NCBI RefSeq assembly: GCF_000523235.1
Contig: NZ_CP006850.1
Location: 7,626,001 to 7,690,000 of the forward strand
From: Nocardia nova SH22a
GTDB lineage: Bacteria > Actinomycetota > Actinomycetes > Mycobacteriales > Mycobacteriaceae
DNA length: 64,000 bases
Direction: 5' to 3'
The position numbers and the translations under genes were made by a program. Below, one piece after another: positions 36,085 through 48,415 of this stretch; the first letter of the stretch is position 1, and each line of letters opens with the position of its first letter. The notes under the pieces were generated by a model. It ran no database searches. It was not told where the DNA came from and saw only the letters and a program-made list of their open reading frames with translations.

Positions 36085-36903
36085 TTACTCGCCGGTCGCC
36101 CCTTGTTCGACCGACCGGCGCTTCGCGGCATGCAGGGCTTCCCAGAAGGCCGAGCGCACACCACCGCGCTCGAGTTCCCGGACCGCCGCGGCCGTCGTAC
36201 CGGCCGGAGAGGTCACGGCGGCCCGCAGCTCGGCGGCGTCCTGTTCGGACTCCTCGAGCAGTGCCGCGGAGCCGAGCATGGTCTGCACCACCAGCCCGGT
36301 GGCGACGTCGCGGGTCAGGCCCAGGCCCACGCCCGCCTCGACCATCGCTTCGACGATGAGGAAGAAATAGGCCGGGCCCGAACCCGAGACCGCGGTGACG
36401 GCGTCCATCTGGGACTCGTTGACGGCCACCACCTTGCCGACCGCACCGAGCAGTTCCGACACCGTCTCCAGTTCGGCGGCCTTCGCGTAGCGGCCGGGCG
36501 CGATCGCGCTCATGCCCTGACCGACCAGCATCGGGGTGTTCGGCATGACCCGCACCACCGGGAAGCCCGCGGGCAGTTTCGCCTCCAGGCGGGCGGTCGG
36601 GATGCCCGCGGCCAGCGAGACCAGGATCTGATCGCGGTCGCTGTCGAGTTCGATCTTGCCGAGTTCGGTCAGCACCGCGTCCACATCGTGGGGTTTGACG
36701 GCGACCACCAGGACGTCGGCTCCGGTCGCCGCCTCGGACAGGCTGTCGGTGATCCGGATGCCGAAACGCTCCCGCAGCACCTGCGCGCGGGTCGCGAACG
36801 ACTCGACCACGACCAGGTCCTTGGCAGGCCGCCCGGCCTCGAGCAGTCCGGCGACCAACGCCTCGCCGATCCGTCCGCCACCGATCACCGCAATTCTTGT
36901 CAT
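36085..36903 (-). CDS. proC: Pyrroline-5-carboxylate reductase
   Basis: A 272-residue NAD(P)H enzyme, the last step of proline synthesis. The dinucleotide motif is IAVIGGGRIGEALVAGL at residues 4-20; VVRVMPNTPMLVGQGMSA and VTAVSGSGPAYFFLIVEAM are the family signatures. ATG 36903 is preferred to a TTG nine bases upstream. A -10-like TAGCCT lies 8 bases before the ATG. Confidence 0.92.
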   Translation of the reverse strand: MTRIAVIGGGRIGEALVAGLLEAGRPAKDLVVVESFATRAQVLRERFGIRITDSLSEAATGADVLVVAVKPHDVDAVLTELGKIELDSDRDQILVSLAAGIPTARLEAKLPAGFPVVRVMPNTPMLVGQGMSAIAPGRYAKAAELETVSELLGAVGKVVAVNESQMDAVTAVSGSGPAYFFLIVEAMVEAGVGLGLTRDVATGLVVQTMLGSAALLEESEQDAAELRAAVTSPAGTTAAAVRELERGGVRSAFWEALHAAKRRSVEQGATGE

Positions 36904-36953
36904 GAGGCCCAAGGCTATCCGTGCCGCGTGACGACCGGCGCGGCGGGACGATC

Positions 36954-37841
36954 TCAGCGGGGCAACGGAATCAGCGCGAGCTGGCGGGTCTGCGCCACGA
37001 CCGCACCGGTGCTGTCGAGAACCAGCTGATCCTCGTCGAACATGCGCTGACCGATCTCCTGGGCGGTCGCGATGACCCGCAGCCAGCCCGGCGCCGGGCG
37101 ACGCCGCAGGTAGGTGGTGAGCTGCACGGTCGGGGCCCAGCCGAAGCGGCCCATATTCATCGGGACCGGCGGGCTCATATCACCGGCCATCATGGCGAAG
37201 TAGGCGGCGACGTCGGGATCGCGGCCGTCGGCGGCGCGCGGCCGGATCCACAGCCGCAGCCGCGGCTCGCCCCGTTCACGGGACAGGAACCGCGCCCACG
37301 ACGGATCGATGGCGACCGAGGCGCCCTGCGCGACGTTCACCAACCGGCCCATCGGCGAATCGGGCGCATAGGTCTCGGCCCCGGCGGGCGGCTCGGGCGG
37401 CATATCGGTGACATCCTCGCGGCGATACGCGGGCTCGGCGTCGTCGAGGTGGCCGAAGGTGAAGGCGGAGTGCACGAGCGTGCGCCCGCCCTGGACGAGA
37501 TCGGTGTCGACCAGGCAGATCTGGCGGCCGGTCTTGCGGATCCGCACCTCGTACTCGACCTCGCCCGGATCCGGCGCACCGAGAAAATCGGTGCTGACCG
37601 CGATCGCGAACATCTCGGCGAGTTCGGGCCGCTCCGCACGCAACAGGGTGGTCGCCGCGGCGGCCGAGGCCGCCACCATCGTCCCGCCGTGCACCTTGGG
37701 CCCGATCGTCCAGACCGGATCGATCACCCCGCGATAGCGCGCGACGCCGTCACCGACCGTCACCTCGGTCATCGCACAGACCTGGCTGAACGGCGCATCG
37801 TCCACATCCGGCCGCGCCGACTCGATAGTCAGTTCCGTCAC
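36954..37841 (-). CDS. Acyl-CoA thioesterase-like double hot-dog protein
   Basis: A 295-residue protein with two hot-dog halves. The first half shows GPKVHGGTMVAASAAAAT, the usual HGG loop, and the second PTVQLTTYLRRRPAPGWLRV. It resembles TesB-like thioesterases of mycobacteria located beside proC. Substrate chain length is unknown. GTG 37841 follows GGAG at 8 bases. It is one of a series of minus-strand genes (36.0-41.5 kb) that are probably partly co-transcribed. Confidence 0.75.
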   Translation of the reverse strand: MTELTIESARPDVDDAPFSQVCAMTEVTVGDGVARYRGVIDPVWTIGPKVHGGTMVAASAAAATTLLRAERPELAEMFAIAVSTDFLGAPDPGEVEYEVRIRKTGRQICLVDTDLVQGGRTLVHSAFTFGHLDDAEPAYRREDVTDMPPEPPAGAETYAPDSPMGRLVNVAQGASVAIDPSWARFLSRERGEPRLRLWIRPRAADGRDPDVAAYFAMMAGDMSPPVPMNMGRFGWAPTVQLTTYLRRRPAPGWLRVIATAQEIGQRMFDEDQLVLDSTGAVVAQTRQLALIPLPR

Positions 37842-37958
37842 CCGCCGCTCCTGTCGATCAGTGATGAGAAATGGCCGCCCCAGCCTCGTACAGCGTACAA
37901 GTCTGCCGGACGACCAGAAGATTCCTCCACCCACTGTGAGGCAGGTTGCACGAGCGGG

Positions 37959-38858
37959 CTACCGCGCTCCGGAGGGGGCGGGGTCGGGTACCGGGGTGCG
38001 GTTGTTCAGGTGGGTTCTGGCGAAGTCCAGCGAGCGCTTCAACAGCACCGCGCGTTCGTTCGTGGTCCGGGCGTTCTGGGTGTTGACCTCGATGACCGCG
38101 TGTCCGCGAAAACCGTTGCGCACCAGGGATTCACATACTTCCACACAGGGTTGCGCACCATCGCCGGGCACCAGATGCTCATCGTGTGCCGCGCCGCGGC
38201 CGTCGGCCAGGTGCAGGTGGGTGAGGCCGCTGCCCATGCGGTCGGCGAGGATCAGCGGGTCCATCCCCGCGGTGGCGGTGTGGGACAGGTCCAGGGTGTA
38301 GTGCCGGAATCCGGTGTCGGTCGGATCGTAGGAGGGACTGAACGCGGTGACCGAGAGGCCGGGTCCGCCGCGACGTTCCAGGCGGCGCGCCGAACCCTCG
38401 CGGCGGCCGAACAGCGTGTCGGCGCGCATCGGGAACATGTTCTCCACCGCGACCGCGACGTGGCTGTCCTCTTCCAGTTCGGCGACCTGGGCAGCGAATC
38501 CCTCGGCATAGCGACGCTGCCAGCGGAACGGCGGATGCACCACGACGGTGGTCGCGCCGAGCACTTCCGCGGTGCGCACACTGCGTTCGAGTTTGCCGAC
38601 CGGATCGGCCCCCCAGACCCGCTGGGAGATCAGCAGGCACGGCGCGTGCACCGCCAGGACCGGCACCGCGTAGCGGCGCACATAGGCCTGCACGGTGGCG
38701 ATGTTCTGACTGGCGGGCTCCGCCCAGACCATCAGTTCCACACCGTCGTAACCGAGTTCGGCGGCGTACCGGAACGCCGCCTCGGTGTTCTCCGGATAGA
38801 CCGACGCCGTCGACAACCCCACCTGGACGGTGGTACCCACCTGGTCGCTGTGCCCCAC
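37959..38858 (-). CDS. Sugar phosphate isomerase/epimerase family TIM-barrel protein
   Basis: A 299-residue xylose-isomerase-like TIM barrel (AP endonuclease family 2 fold). It has GLSTASVYPENTEAAFRYAAELGYDGVELMVW, written here in part, metal-ligand candidates in VHAP, VVVHPPF, VENMFP, LDLSHTA and LHLADG, and Glu in GHAVIEVN. The substrate is unknown. GTG 38858 follows GGGAG. It lies 14 bases after the stop of the upstream membrane-protein gene, implying one transcript. Confidence 0.78.
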   Translation of the reverse strand: MGHSDQVGTTVQVGLSTASVYPENTEAAFRYAAELGYDGVELMVWAEPASQNIATVQAYVRRYAVPVLAVHAPCLLISQRVWGADPVGKLERSVRTAEVLGATTVVVHPPFRWQRRYAEGFAAQVAELEEDSHVAVAVENMFPMRADTLFGRREGSARRLERRGGPGLSVTAFSPSYDPTDTGFRHYTLDLSHTATAGMDPLILADRMGSGLTHLHLADGRGAAHDEHLVPGDGAQPCVEVCESLVRNGFRGHAVIEVNTQNARTTNERAVLLKRSLDFARTHLNNRTPVPDPAPSGAR

Positions 38859-38872
38859 TGCCCGCTCCCTGC

Positions 38873-40485
38873 TCAGTTCGTGCTGAGAAGAAAGGCTAGC
38901 GGTCCGAGCGTGACGAAGATGCCGACTACGACCGCGATCACGGTACTGAGAATGTCGTCGGTGCGGCGCAGCACGCGCACCAGCGCCACCAGACCGAGGA
39001 TGACGACCATCGCCAGGATCAGCGCCACGAACGGCATGGTGTCCCAGATCTGCTCGAATCCCTTGAACAGCAACATTCCCGCGACCGCGGCGCCGACGGC
39101 CTGCCCGCCGAGGATCAGCCACTGTTTGCGGTTGGGGTCGCCCTGCGCGGACGACGCCGAACGCGGCAACCGCAGCGACAGCGCGGACATCGCCGGGAGG
39201 GACGGCTTCCGGAACGCGGCCGCCCGCTTCCACCGCGAGGGCTGCTCGTCCTCGTCGTCGAGCAGGTCGTCGTCGTACTCGTCGTCGATGTCGTCATCGG
39301 GGTCGAGCGGCTCGTAGAACTCGGTGGCGGCCTCCGCGGGATCGAGCAGATCGATCACACCGCGCCGCGGGCCGCGCGTGCGCCGCCGCGCACCGCCGCC
39401 GCGCTCGTTGGCATCGCGCAGCAGATCACCGGCAACGGTCTGGCCGGACAGCAGTTGCGCGTCCCGCCCGGCCAGCGACCAACCGGCCGCCCGATCCTCG
39501 TGCTGTTCGCCGACGGCATCGGCCGCGGGCGCATCGAATTCGGGACCGCCGAAATCCGGCTGCGCGAAATCCTGCGGCGCTGGGTTCTGCGGCACCGGGT
39601 TCGGTGGCGCGAAGTTCTGCTGGCCGAAGCCGGGCTGATCGAAGTCACGGGGAGCGGGCGCGGGGGCGCGCCGCCGCGCCGACCAGGCGGGCAGACCGCG
39701 TGGCGCCTCGGCGCCGTTCCATCCCGGCGCGGCCGGTGGCGGAATATCCGGAGCACCGAATTCGCGCGGCGGCGGAGCACCGAATTCCGGACGGCCCGCA
39801 TCGGGCGCCCAGGGGGCGGCCACCGGATCCACCTGCGGCGCACCGGAGAACGGCGGCACGACCATGGTGTGCCGCTCATCCGGTTCGGGCCGGTGCCGAC
39901 GGCCGGGACGGCCGGTGTCGGCCGGTTGCTCCGGCGCGTAGGCGGCGGCCTCCTGTTCGGCCAGTGCCTCCCGCAGCTCGCGCCGGGCCCGCCGCCCGGA
40001 CGGTGCGGGCGCGGCATCGGGGGTGAACGGCGCACTCTCCGGCGCGCCGTACCGGGGCGGTTCGGCGGGTGCGCCGTAGGCGTCCGGCGTACCGAATCCG
40101 CCGAAACCGGGCGCGGCCTGATAACCCGGATCGGGCGCCGGCGCGGGTTCGAAGGCGGTGGGCTGGAACGAATTCGGCTGCTGCCAGGACGGAGTGCTCG
40201 GCTGCTCGCCCGCGAGCGGATCGTAATAGCTGATCGGCCCGGACACCGGTGATTCGTTGTCGTATTCCGGTGCGGCGAGCTGGAAGTCGGGCATCGGTTC
40301 CGGTTCCGGCTCGGCGTCGGGCGCGGCATGGGAGGAGCCCGCCCGGACCTCCGGGATGTCACCGGTGAGATCGGTGACCGCGATGCCGCGTCCGCCCCGC
40401 CGCCGACGCCCACCACCGGAGGACGGAACCCCCTGGCCGTTGCGCGCGAGCAGTTCGGCGACCGACAACTGCGTCGAGTCCTCAC

Positions 40486-40489
<4 letters not shown>
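38873..40489 (-). CDS. Large membrane protein with disordered Pro/Ala/Gly-rich N-terminus
   Basis: A 538-residue protein. Residues 1-400 are low-complexity (many P, A, G, E, with repeats such as PxxFGAP and QNFAPPNPVPQNP), then an acidic DDDxDDEYDDD run near 410, and three transmembrane helices in the last 90 residues (ILGGQAVGAAVAGMLLF; FVALILAMVVILGLVALV; VIAVVVGIFVTLGPLAFLL). A conserved transmembrane protein with this layout lies between the isomerase-like gene and ppx in mycobacteria. ATG 40489 overlaps the ppx stop, after GAAAGGAT. Function unknown. Confidence 0.7.
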
Positions 40490-42498
<2,009 letters not shown>

Positions 42499-42522
42499 TC
42501 CGCCAACGCATTTCGTACCGGT

Positions 42523-43068
42523 ATGGGAATTCGAATCCTGTTGATTTCCGGGAGTACCCGGCCGGGATCCACCAATACCGCCGCACTGCGTACATTCGCG
42601 GAAACGGTCCCGCCGGATATCACGACGGAACTGTTCACCGATCTGGTCGATATTCCGGCATTCGTCCCCGGCGATGAACCGTCACCGCCCGCGGTCGAGG
42701 CCGTGCGCGGGAAATTGGCCGCCGCCGATGCCGTGGTCTTCTGCACACCCGAATACGCGGGAATGATCCCGGGCGCCCTGAAGAATTTGCTCGAGTGGAC
42801 CGTCGGCACCGCTGATCTGCACGAGAAACCGGTGGCCTGGATCTCGGTGGCGGCCCCTGGACGCGGCGAAGCGGCGATCACCTCGCTGCGCACCGTCCTC
42901 GGATACGTGGGCGCGACGGAAATCGAATCGGCGTGCCGTCGAATTACGGTGCAGGCCACCATGGTCGGCTCCGACGGAACGGTCGCCGACGCCTCGGTGC
43001 GCGCGGTTCTCGCCGAATCCGCGGCCGCGATCGGCGCATATCTCTCCGCCGCGGCGTCGTCGCGGTAA
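42523..43068 (+). CDS. NADPH-dependent FMN reductase family protein
   Basis: A 181-residue flavodoxin-like protein. The FMN phosphate loop is ISGSTRPGSTNTAAL (residues 8-22) and the flavin-contact motif is FCTPEYAGMIPGALKNLLEW (about 73-92), as in SsuE/ChrR-type NAD(P)H:FMN or quinone reductases. The electron acceptor is unknown. ATG 42523 begins 24 bases after the previous stop. Confidence 0.85.
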   Translation: MGIRILLISGSTRPGSTNTAALRTFAETVPPDITTELFTDLVDIPAFVPGDEPSPPAVEAVRGKLAAADAVVFCTPEYAGMIPGALKNLLEWTVGTADLHEKPVAWISVAAPGRGEAAITSLRTVLGYVGATEIESACRRITVQATMVGSDGTVADASVRAVLAESAAAIGAYLSAAASSR

Positions 43069-43137
43069 TTGTGAAGCAACTCTGTACGGTCACCGTCTCG
43101 CCATGCGCACTTCACATACCCGTGATAGGTGTAAGTC

Positions 43138-43467
43138 ATGATGAGGAAATCCGTGGTTACTGCAGTACTCGCCGCCGGGGCGGCCCTGATGCTGGCTCCC
43201 GCCGCACATGCCGATCCGACCGCCGATCCGGCCCACTACTCGCTGCAGAACGACAACTTCGTCCCGTACAACGACCCCGCGGTGTTGCAGGCCCAGCAGA
43301 ACGGCAAGCAGGTCATCGTGAGCCCGTACGGCACGTCCCGGCCGATCGCCTGCCACGACGGCACCGCGCCGCTGGACGACTGCTGGCAGAAGGATGACTT
43401 CGGCTGGTTCCAGCTGCAGAAGCAGGAGCTTCCGCAGATCGGCACCGCCTGGGTGCACGTCGTCTGA
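43138..43467 (+). CDS. Secreted protein of unknown function
   Basis: A 109-residue protein with a Sec signal peptide (residues 1-25, ending APAAHA) and a mature part with two cysteines (RPIACHDG and DDCWQKDDFGWF) that may form a disulfide. ATG 43138 or 43141. No family was recognised. It ends at a strong shared terminator. Confidence 0.6.
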   Translation: MMRKSVVTAVLAAGAALMLAPAAHADPTADPAHYSLQNDNFVPYNDPAVLQAQQNGKQVIVSPYGTSRPIACHDGTAPLDDCWQKDDFGWFQLQKQELPQIGTAWVHVV

Positions 43468-43496
43468 TCCGGCTCGTCAGCCGCCGATATCGACGA

Positions 43497-43531
43497 GAAA
43501 GCCGCGCGACCGGTTCGGCCGCGCGGCTTTC
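43497..43531. terminator. Bidirectional hairpin terminator
   Basis: A 12-base outer stem (GAAAGCCGCGCG with CGCGCGGCTTTC) plus an inner CCG/CGG stem around GTT, between converging stops at 43467 and 43544. Confidence 0.75.
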
Positions 43532-43543
43532 GTCGTAGCTTCG

Positions 43544-44233
43544 TCAGGCTTCGAGTTTGTAGCCCAGCCCGCGCACGGTGACCAGATGTTCCGGCTTGGC
43601 CGGATCGGCCTCGATCTTCGACCGCAGCCGCTTGACGTGCACGTCCAGGGTCTTGGTGTCGCCGACGTAATCGGCGCCCCACACCCGGTCGATCAGCTGG
43701 CCGCGGGTCAGCACCCGGCCGGAATTGCGCAGCAGATATTCGAGCAGGTCGAATTCCTTCAGCGGCAACGTCACCGATTTGCCGTTCACCTGCACGGTGT
43801 GACGATCCACATCCATCCGCACCGGGCCCGCCTCGAGGACACCGCTGTCGCTGGAACCGTCCATTTCCTCACCCGCGCCGCGGCGCAGTACCGCGCGAAT
43901 GCGGGCGATCAGCTCGCGCGAGGAATAGGGCTTGGTGACATAGTCGTCGGCGCCCAGTTCCAGGCCGACCACCTTGTCGATCTCGCTGTCGCGCGCGGTC
44001 ACCATGATCACCGGCACACTGCTGCGGGTCCGCAGTTGCTTGCACACGTCCGTGCCGCTCATTCCGGGCAGCATCAGATCCAGCAGGACGATATCGGCGC
44101 CGGAGCGGTCGAATTCCGACAGCGCGGAAGGCCCGTCGCCCACGACCGTGACCTCGAAGCCCTCCTTGCGCAGCAGGAACGCGAGCGGATCGGCCAGCGA
44201 CTCCTCGTCCTCGACGATCAACACACTGGTCAT
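43544..44233 (-). CDS. regX3: Phosphate-responsive response regulator RegX3
   Basis: A 229-residue OmpR/PhoB-type regulator. The receiver domain (residues 1-120) has acidic pocket residues in VEDEE, phospho-acceptor Asp52 in VLLDLMLPG and the Lys in VTKPY. The winged-helix effector domain (about 135-229) carries [20 protein letters not shown] and [14 protein letters not shown]. In mycobacteria SenX3-RegX3 controls the phosphate-starvation response. ATG 44233 overlaps the senX3 stop. Confidence 0.93.
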   Translation of the reverse strand: MTSVLIVEDEESLADPLAFLLRKEGFEVTVVGDGPSALSEFDRSGADIVLLDLMLPGMSGTDVCKQLRTRSSVPVIMVTARDSEIDKVVGLELGADDYVTKPYSSRELIARIRAVLRRGAGEEMDGSSDSGVLEAGPVRMDVDRHTVQVNGKSVTLPLKEFDLLEYLLRNSGRVLTRGQLIDRVWGADYVGDTKTLDVHVKRLRSKIEADPAKPEHLVTVRGLGYKLEA

Positions 44234-45480
44234 CGGGTTGCCTCCACACCGTTTTGTCCGGTCCGCCGGCGCGAACCTTCGTCGTTCTTGCCCACCCCGT
44301 TTGCGGTGGGATTCTTCCACTCCGCCGGTTCGGCGGAATTCTGATTGCCTGTTTCGCACGCGGGAATGCGCAGGGTGAACGTGGAGCCGGTACCCAGTTT
44401 GCTCCACAGCGTGATCTCACCGTTGTGGTTGGCCGCGACATGTTTGACGATGGCCAGCCCCAGCCCGGTTCCGCCGGTGGCGCGCGAACGCGCCTTGTCC
44501 GCCCGGAAGAACCGTTCGAAAACCCGCTCCTGATCTTCCTTGGCAATTCCGATACCGCGATCGGTGACCGCGATGTTCACGTGCCCGTTGCGCAGCGACC
44601 GGCTCACCGAGACGTGCGATCCCTTGGGCGAATAGTTGATGGCGTTCTCGACCAGATTCGACAGCGCGGTCACCAACAGGGTTTCGTCCCCGAGGATTTC
44701 GAGCCCGCTGTTGGCATCGGTGCTGACGGTGATTCCGGCGGCCTCGGCGGCGGTGCGGGATCGCTCCAGCGCGGCATGCACCACGGTGTCCACATCCACG
44801 GCCTCGAGTTGCGGCAGTTTCTCCGCCCCCTGCAACCGCGACAGCGCGATCAGCTCGGTGACCATCTTGCCCATCCGGTTGGATTCGGTCACCAGCCGCT
44901 GCCCGAAATGACGGACCGAATCCGGATCGTCGGCGGATTCCAGCATCGCCTCGGCAAGCAGGCTCATCGCGCCGACCGGAGTTTTGAGTTCATGGCTCAC
45001 ATTGGCGACGAAATCGCGGCGGGTGGCCTCCATCCGGGCCTGTTCGGAATCGTCGTCGGCGAACAGCACGACGAAATTGGAGTCCCCGCGCGACAGCGGC
45101 CGCGCCACGCCGCGTACCGCGATGGATCTGCGACCCGGCAGCGGGTTCTTCAGGGTCTGATCGAATTCGACATCCTCGCCGGTGGCGATGACCTTCTCGA
45201 CCGCCGCCCAGGCCCGTTCGTCGAGCAGCCGGTTGCGCACCAGCCCCAATTCCTCGGCCCGCGGATTGACCAGCACCACATCACGGTATTCGTCGACCAC
45301 GGCGATACCGCTCTCCGACGCGAGCACGATCAAATCCAGCACTTGGGACATCGTCAGACCCGATTCGGCCGCGCGCCGCTGCGCCTGCCGGGCGTTCACA
45401 TACGGAATGACCAAGCCACCGACGGCCAGACCGACTACGGCCGCGAGTACTGCCAGCAGCACGGCCTGGGGAACGCTCAC
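44230..45480 (-). CDS. senX3: Sensor histidine kinase SenX3
   Basis: A 416-residue membrane kinase. One or two N-terminal membrane segments (residues 3-28) are followed by a PAS-like region (about 45-145) and the HisKA box [15 protein letters not shown] with His163. HATPase motifs follow: N box [14 protein letters not shown]1 DRGIGI, F box ERFFR, G2 [12 protein letters not shown] 45480 is preceded by TACGAT with 7 bases between (leaderless). Confidence 0.93.
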   Translation of the reverse strand: MSVPQAVLLAVLAAVVGLAVGGLVIPYVNARQAQRRAAESGLTMSQVLDLIVLASESGIAVVDEYRDVVLVNPRAEELGLVRNRLLDERAWAAVEKVIATGEDVEFDQTLKNPLPGRRSIAVRGVARPLSRGDSNFVVLFADDDSEQARMEATRRDFVANVSHELKTPVGAMSLLAEAMLESADDPDSVRHFGQRLVTESNRMGKMVTELIALSRLQGAEKLPQLEAVDVDTVVHAALERSRTAAEAAGITVSTDANSGLEILGDETLLVTALSNLVENAINYSPKGSHVSVSRSLRNGHVNIAVTDRGIGIAKEDQERVFERFFRADKARSRATGGTGLGLAIVKHVAANHNGEITLWSKLGTGSTFTLRIPACETGNQNSAEPAEWKNPTANGVGKNDEGSRRRTGQNGVEATR

Positions 45481-45487
45481 ATATGGA

Positions 45488-45493
45488 ATCGTA
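45488..45493 (-). promoter_or_regulatory. -10 box TACGAT of senX3-regX3 (leaderless type)
   Basis: Minus-strand TACGAT-TCCATAT-GTG(45480). TTTGGC, 17 bases further upstream, could be the -35. Confidence 0.5.
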
Positions 45494-45795
45494 CGGTCGC
45501 ACACACGCAGGCCAAACCCGGGTTGACGAAGTTTCGTGCAGGTCACGGCCGATTATGCGATCGTTGGCCACTTGTTCACGCAAAGTTGGCCGTGGCGAGG
45601 ATTAGCTCTGAACGGCGGGTTCCGGCCACCGGATCGGCCATTCGGAACCCCATTCCGTTGCGGCGCCGCAGATCTGCGACCTCGGCGTGTCACGGACAAC
45701 GCGCCTCGGCGTGTCGATCCGTGCGCGCGGGTTGCCCGCCCGTCGCCCCACGTGTGAGGTTGACCTCAGTCCCGGCCGTCGCGGACCCGGCCCGA
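45494..45795. other. Intergenic region between senX3 and the kinase gene
   Basis: About 300 bases without a gene. It holds the senX3 upstream region, including a GTTCAC motif near 45574 that may belong to a phosphate-type operator (weak), and a direct repeat CCTCGGCGTGTC (twice around 45680-45720). Nothing else was recognised. Confidence 0.4.
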
Positions 45796-47628
45796 TCAGA
45801 TCGGCGCCTGCGCCCACCAATTCGCCTGTACATCTGAGCCGCCCGAGCCGCCGGAGGCCGTCACCACACAGAAATTGCGGGCGGGATCGTCGAAAGCCAC
45901 CGACAGCAGGCCGAATCCGGCGGTGTTGTCGGTGGCCCAGCGCACCGTGCCCGATCCCGAATCCCGGGTCCACCGCTCCTCGTGCACATCGGTCAGTCCC
46001 GGATCGTCGACGTAGGTCTGCGGTGTCCGGTTCGGATCGCAGAAGACGTTCACGCTGAATCCGGAATCCGACGGGCAGTGCAACCGGCTGGCGTCCGATT
46101 GCGAGGCATCACAGCGCAGACCCTGGTAGCCGGTGGATTCCGGGCTGAGCGGCAGCAGATCGGGGAAGGCGTCGATGATGTAGGCGACCGGGCCCCACGC
46201 GGCGGAAGCCCTGGGCGGTGCGGTCGTCGCCGTGGTCGGTCGTTCGGTGGTCGGTGCGGCGGAGGTCGGTTCATCGGAGGTCGGCAACACCGAAGTGGTC
46301 GGTGCGGCAATATGATTCGTGTTATTCGCCCCATTCCGGAGAACCAGCAGCGTCACCACGACCGACAGCGCCACCACCACGGCGGCTCCGACCGCGATCA
46401 GCGGGCCGCGTCCACTGTGGCCCGCCCGCCGGGCAGACTCCGCCGGAGCGTGACCGGAGTGATTGCCCTGATATGCCGGACGATATTGCGGTACACCAGC
46501 GTTCGCACCCGGAGGTACGGACCCCCGGGGCTCGGAGTGAGCACCGTACCCGCCCGCGACGGCCGGGACCCGTGGCACACTCCCGGCCGCACCCGTAAGG
46601 CCCCGAGCCGTCCCTCCGATGCCCGGATGCTCACCGGTCGCGGGTGCCATCGCCGAACTCGCCACGGTGTCGAGATACCGTGCGGTTCCCGGGTTTCCAT
46701 CCGGCGTACGTGAAACCCCCTGTGCAGCAGTGGCATCCACTCGGCGCCCGGCCACCGGAACACCGTGTGGCGGTGCCGGGGCCGGGAGATCCTCCGCAAC
46801 GGCCCTGCCCGCGGCCTCCGCCAGCTCACCGCAGCTCGCATACCGGTCACCGGGCTGCTTGGCCATGGCCCGCGCGATCACATCGTCGAGGGCGGCAGGA
46901 AGGCGCGGATCGGCTGCGGACGGCCGCGGCGGCGCGGCGCCCAGATGCGCGGCCATCATCGCGGCGGGTGAGCGACCCGCGAAAGGCACCGCGCCGGTGA
47001 GCAATTCGAACAGAGTGCAACCCAGGGAGTAGACATCCGCGCGATGATCGGTCGCGCCGCCCTCGAACTGTTCGGGCGCGGCGTAGGCGAGGCTGGCCAG
47101 GATCGTGCCGGTGCGCGTCAGCGCGGTACCGGACTCGGCCGGACGCGCGATACCGAAGTCGGTGATGCGGACGGTCTCGCCGTCGGTATCGGCCGCCAGC
47201 AGGATATTCGCGGGTTTCACATCGCGATGCAGGAGTCCGGCGCGATGGACGACATCCAGTCCGCGCGCGGCCTCGGCGACGATCCGCACCGCCCGCTCCG
47301 GCCGCACAGGTCCGTGTTCGCGCAGCAGCGCGGCGGCGTCGCGGCCGTCGACGTACTGCATCGATATCCAGACCGACTCACCCTCCACCCCGCGGTCGCG
47401 CACGGCCACCACATTGGGATGGTCGATCCGCGCCGCGAGTTCGGCCTCGCGCTGGAACCGAGCCCGGAATTCCGGATCGGCGGCGAGTGCCGGATCCAGG
47501 ATCTTGATCGCGTCGAGGCGCGGCAGCCGTGGATGTTCCCCCACGTAGACCGTGCCCATCCCACCGGCCCCCAAGCGCCGGACGATCCGATATCCGGCGA
47601 ACAGCTCGCCGGGCAGTAATCCCGTCAC
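45796..47628 (-). CDS. Membrane Ser/Thr protein kinase (PknB-like) with extracellular sensor domain
   Basis: A 610-residue Hanks-type kinase. The kinase domain covers about residues 10-275: Gly loop GAGGMGTVY, Lys42 in AIKIL, HRDVKPANILL with Asp136, DFG, and AYAAPEQ. A Pro/Gly/Ala-rich linker leads to one transmembrane helix (about 408-430) and a 180-residue outer domain with a Thr/Pro stalk and four cysteines (probably two disulfides). The outer domain is not of PASTA type. GTG 47628 or 47631 follows GGAGG. Placed between senX3 and gpmA, unlike the mycobacterial order as remembered. Confidence 0.88.
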   Translation of the reverse strand: MTGLLPGELFAGYRIVRRLGAGGMGTVYVGEHPRLPRLDAIKILDPALAADPEFRARFQREAELAARIDHPNVVAVRDRGVEGESVWISMQYVDGRDAAALLREHGPVRPERAVRIVAEAARGLDVVHRAGLLHRDVKPANILLAADTDGETVRITDFGIARPAESGTALTRTGTILASLAYAAPEQFEGGATDHRADVYSLGCTLFELLTGAVPFAGRSPAAMMAAHLGAAPPRPSAADPRLPAALDDVIARAMAKQPGDRYASCGELAEAAGRAVAEDLPAPAPPHGVPVAGRRVDATAAQGVSRTPDGNPGTARYLDTVASSAMAPATGEHPGIGGTARGLTGAAGSVPRVPAVAGGYGAHSEPRGSVPPGANAGVPQYRPAYQGNHSGHAPAESARRAGHSGRGPLIAVGAAVVVALSVVVTLLVLRNGANNTNHIAAPTTSVLPTSDEPTSAAPTTERPTTATTAPPRASAAWGPVAYIIDAFPDLLPLSPESTGYQGLRCDASQSDASRLHCPSDSGFSVNVFCDPNRTPQTYVDDPGLTDVHEERWTRDSGSGTVRWATDNTAGFGLLSVAFDDPARNFCVVTASGGSGGSDVQANWWAQAPI

Positions 47629-47776
47629 CACCCGTACCTCCCGGCGGCACACTATCGCACTCGGCGCGAAACCGGTACGAACCGGATATCCGCAGGCAGC
47701 GGACCACAAGAATCCGTTAAGCGCCGCCCCGCACAATCAGCGGGTCACAACGCGTGCGGCTGAAGTGGAGAATGTG

Positions 47777-48343
47777 ATGCGTGCGGTGAAATCTATACGA
47801 GCACTGGCGGATTCGGCGATGCCGACAGCCCTGGGGGCCACATCGGCGCCGATGGGCTCAGCACCTGCCCCGATGCGGCCGTCCCGGCGACCGGCGAAGG
47901 GCGCCCTACAGGCTTTCGCGGTCGCGGCGGCGCTGGCGGCCGCGACTCTCACCGCCGGTACCGCGCAGGCCCATCCGGGCGGACCGCAACATTCCTACGC
48001 CGCCTTCCGCACCCCGAGTGGCAATATCGCCTGCCTGATCGACGACAGCGGAGCCGGTGTGCGCTGTGACGTGGTCGACTACACCTTCACCCCGCCGCCC
48101 CGCCCCGCCGAGGGATGCGGCGAGACCGGCTACGGCCATTCGGTCGAGGTGGCCGTGGACCGCCCCGCGCGATTCATCTGCGCGGGCGATACCGTCGCGG
48201 CGCCGGATCTGCCCGTCCTCGGCTACGGCGAGACCACCGGCATCGGCCGGGTCGAGTGCTATTCGACGGAGGACTATCTCTACTGCGGCGTCGACGACGG
48301 CGCCGAATCCTTCCAGCTGTCCCGCGACAGCTACCGGCTCTGA
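47777..48343 (+). CDS. Secreted cysteine-containing protein (DUF6636-like)
   Basis: A 188-residue protein with an unusually long positively charged N-terminus before the hydrophobic signal core (about residues 40-62, ending GTAQA). The mature part begins with YAAFRTPSGNIACLIDD, the F-TPSGNI-C pattern of DUF6636-type secreted proteins, and has six cysteines, probably three disulfides. It is divergent from the kinase gene. ATG 47777 follows GGAG. Function unknown. Confidence 0.65.
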   Translation: MRAVKSIRALADSAMPTALGATSAPMGSAPAPMRPSRRPAKGALQAFAVAAALAAATLTAGTAQAHPGGPQHSYAAFRTPSGNIACLIDDSGAGVRCDVVDYTFTPPPRPAEGCGETGYGHSVEVAVDRPARFICAGDTVAAPDLPVLGYGETTGIGRVECYSTEDYLYCGVDDGAESFQLSRDSYRL

Positions 48344-48359
48344 GTCCGGAAACGCAAGA

Positions 48360-48395
48360 GTCCCGGATACACACGCCGTTGTGCGTATCCGGGAC
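48360..48395. terminator. Bidirectional hairpin terminator
   Basis: GTCCCGGATAC pairs perfectly with GTATCCGGGAC, extended by CAC/GTG after one mismatch, around GCCGTT. It lies between converging stops at 48343 and 48416. Confidence 0.7.
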
Positions 48396-48415
48396 AGTCG
48401 GTGAGCCCTACGGGT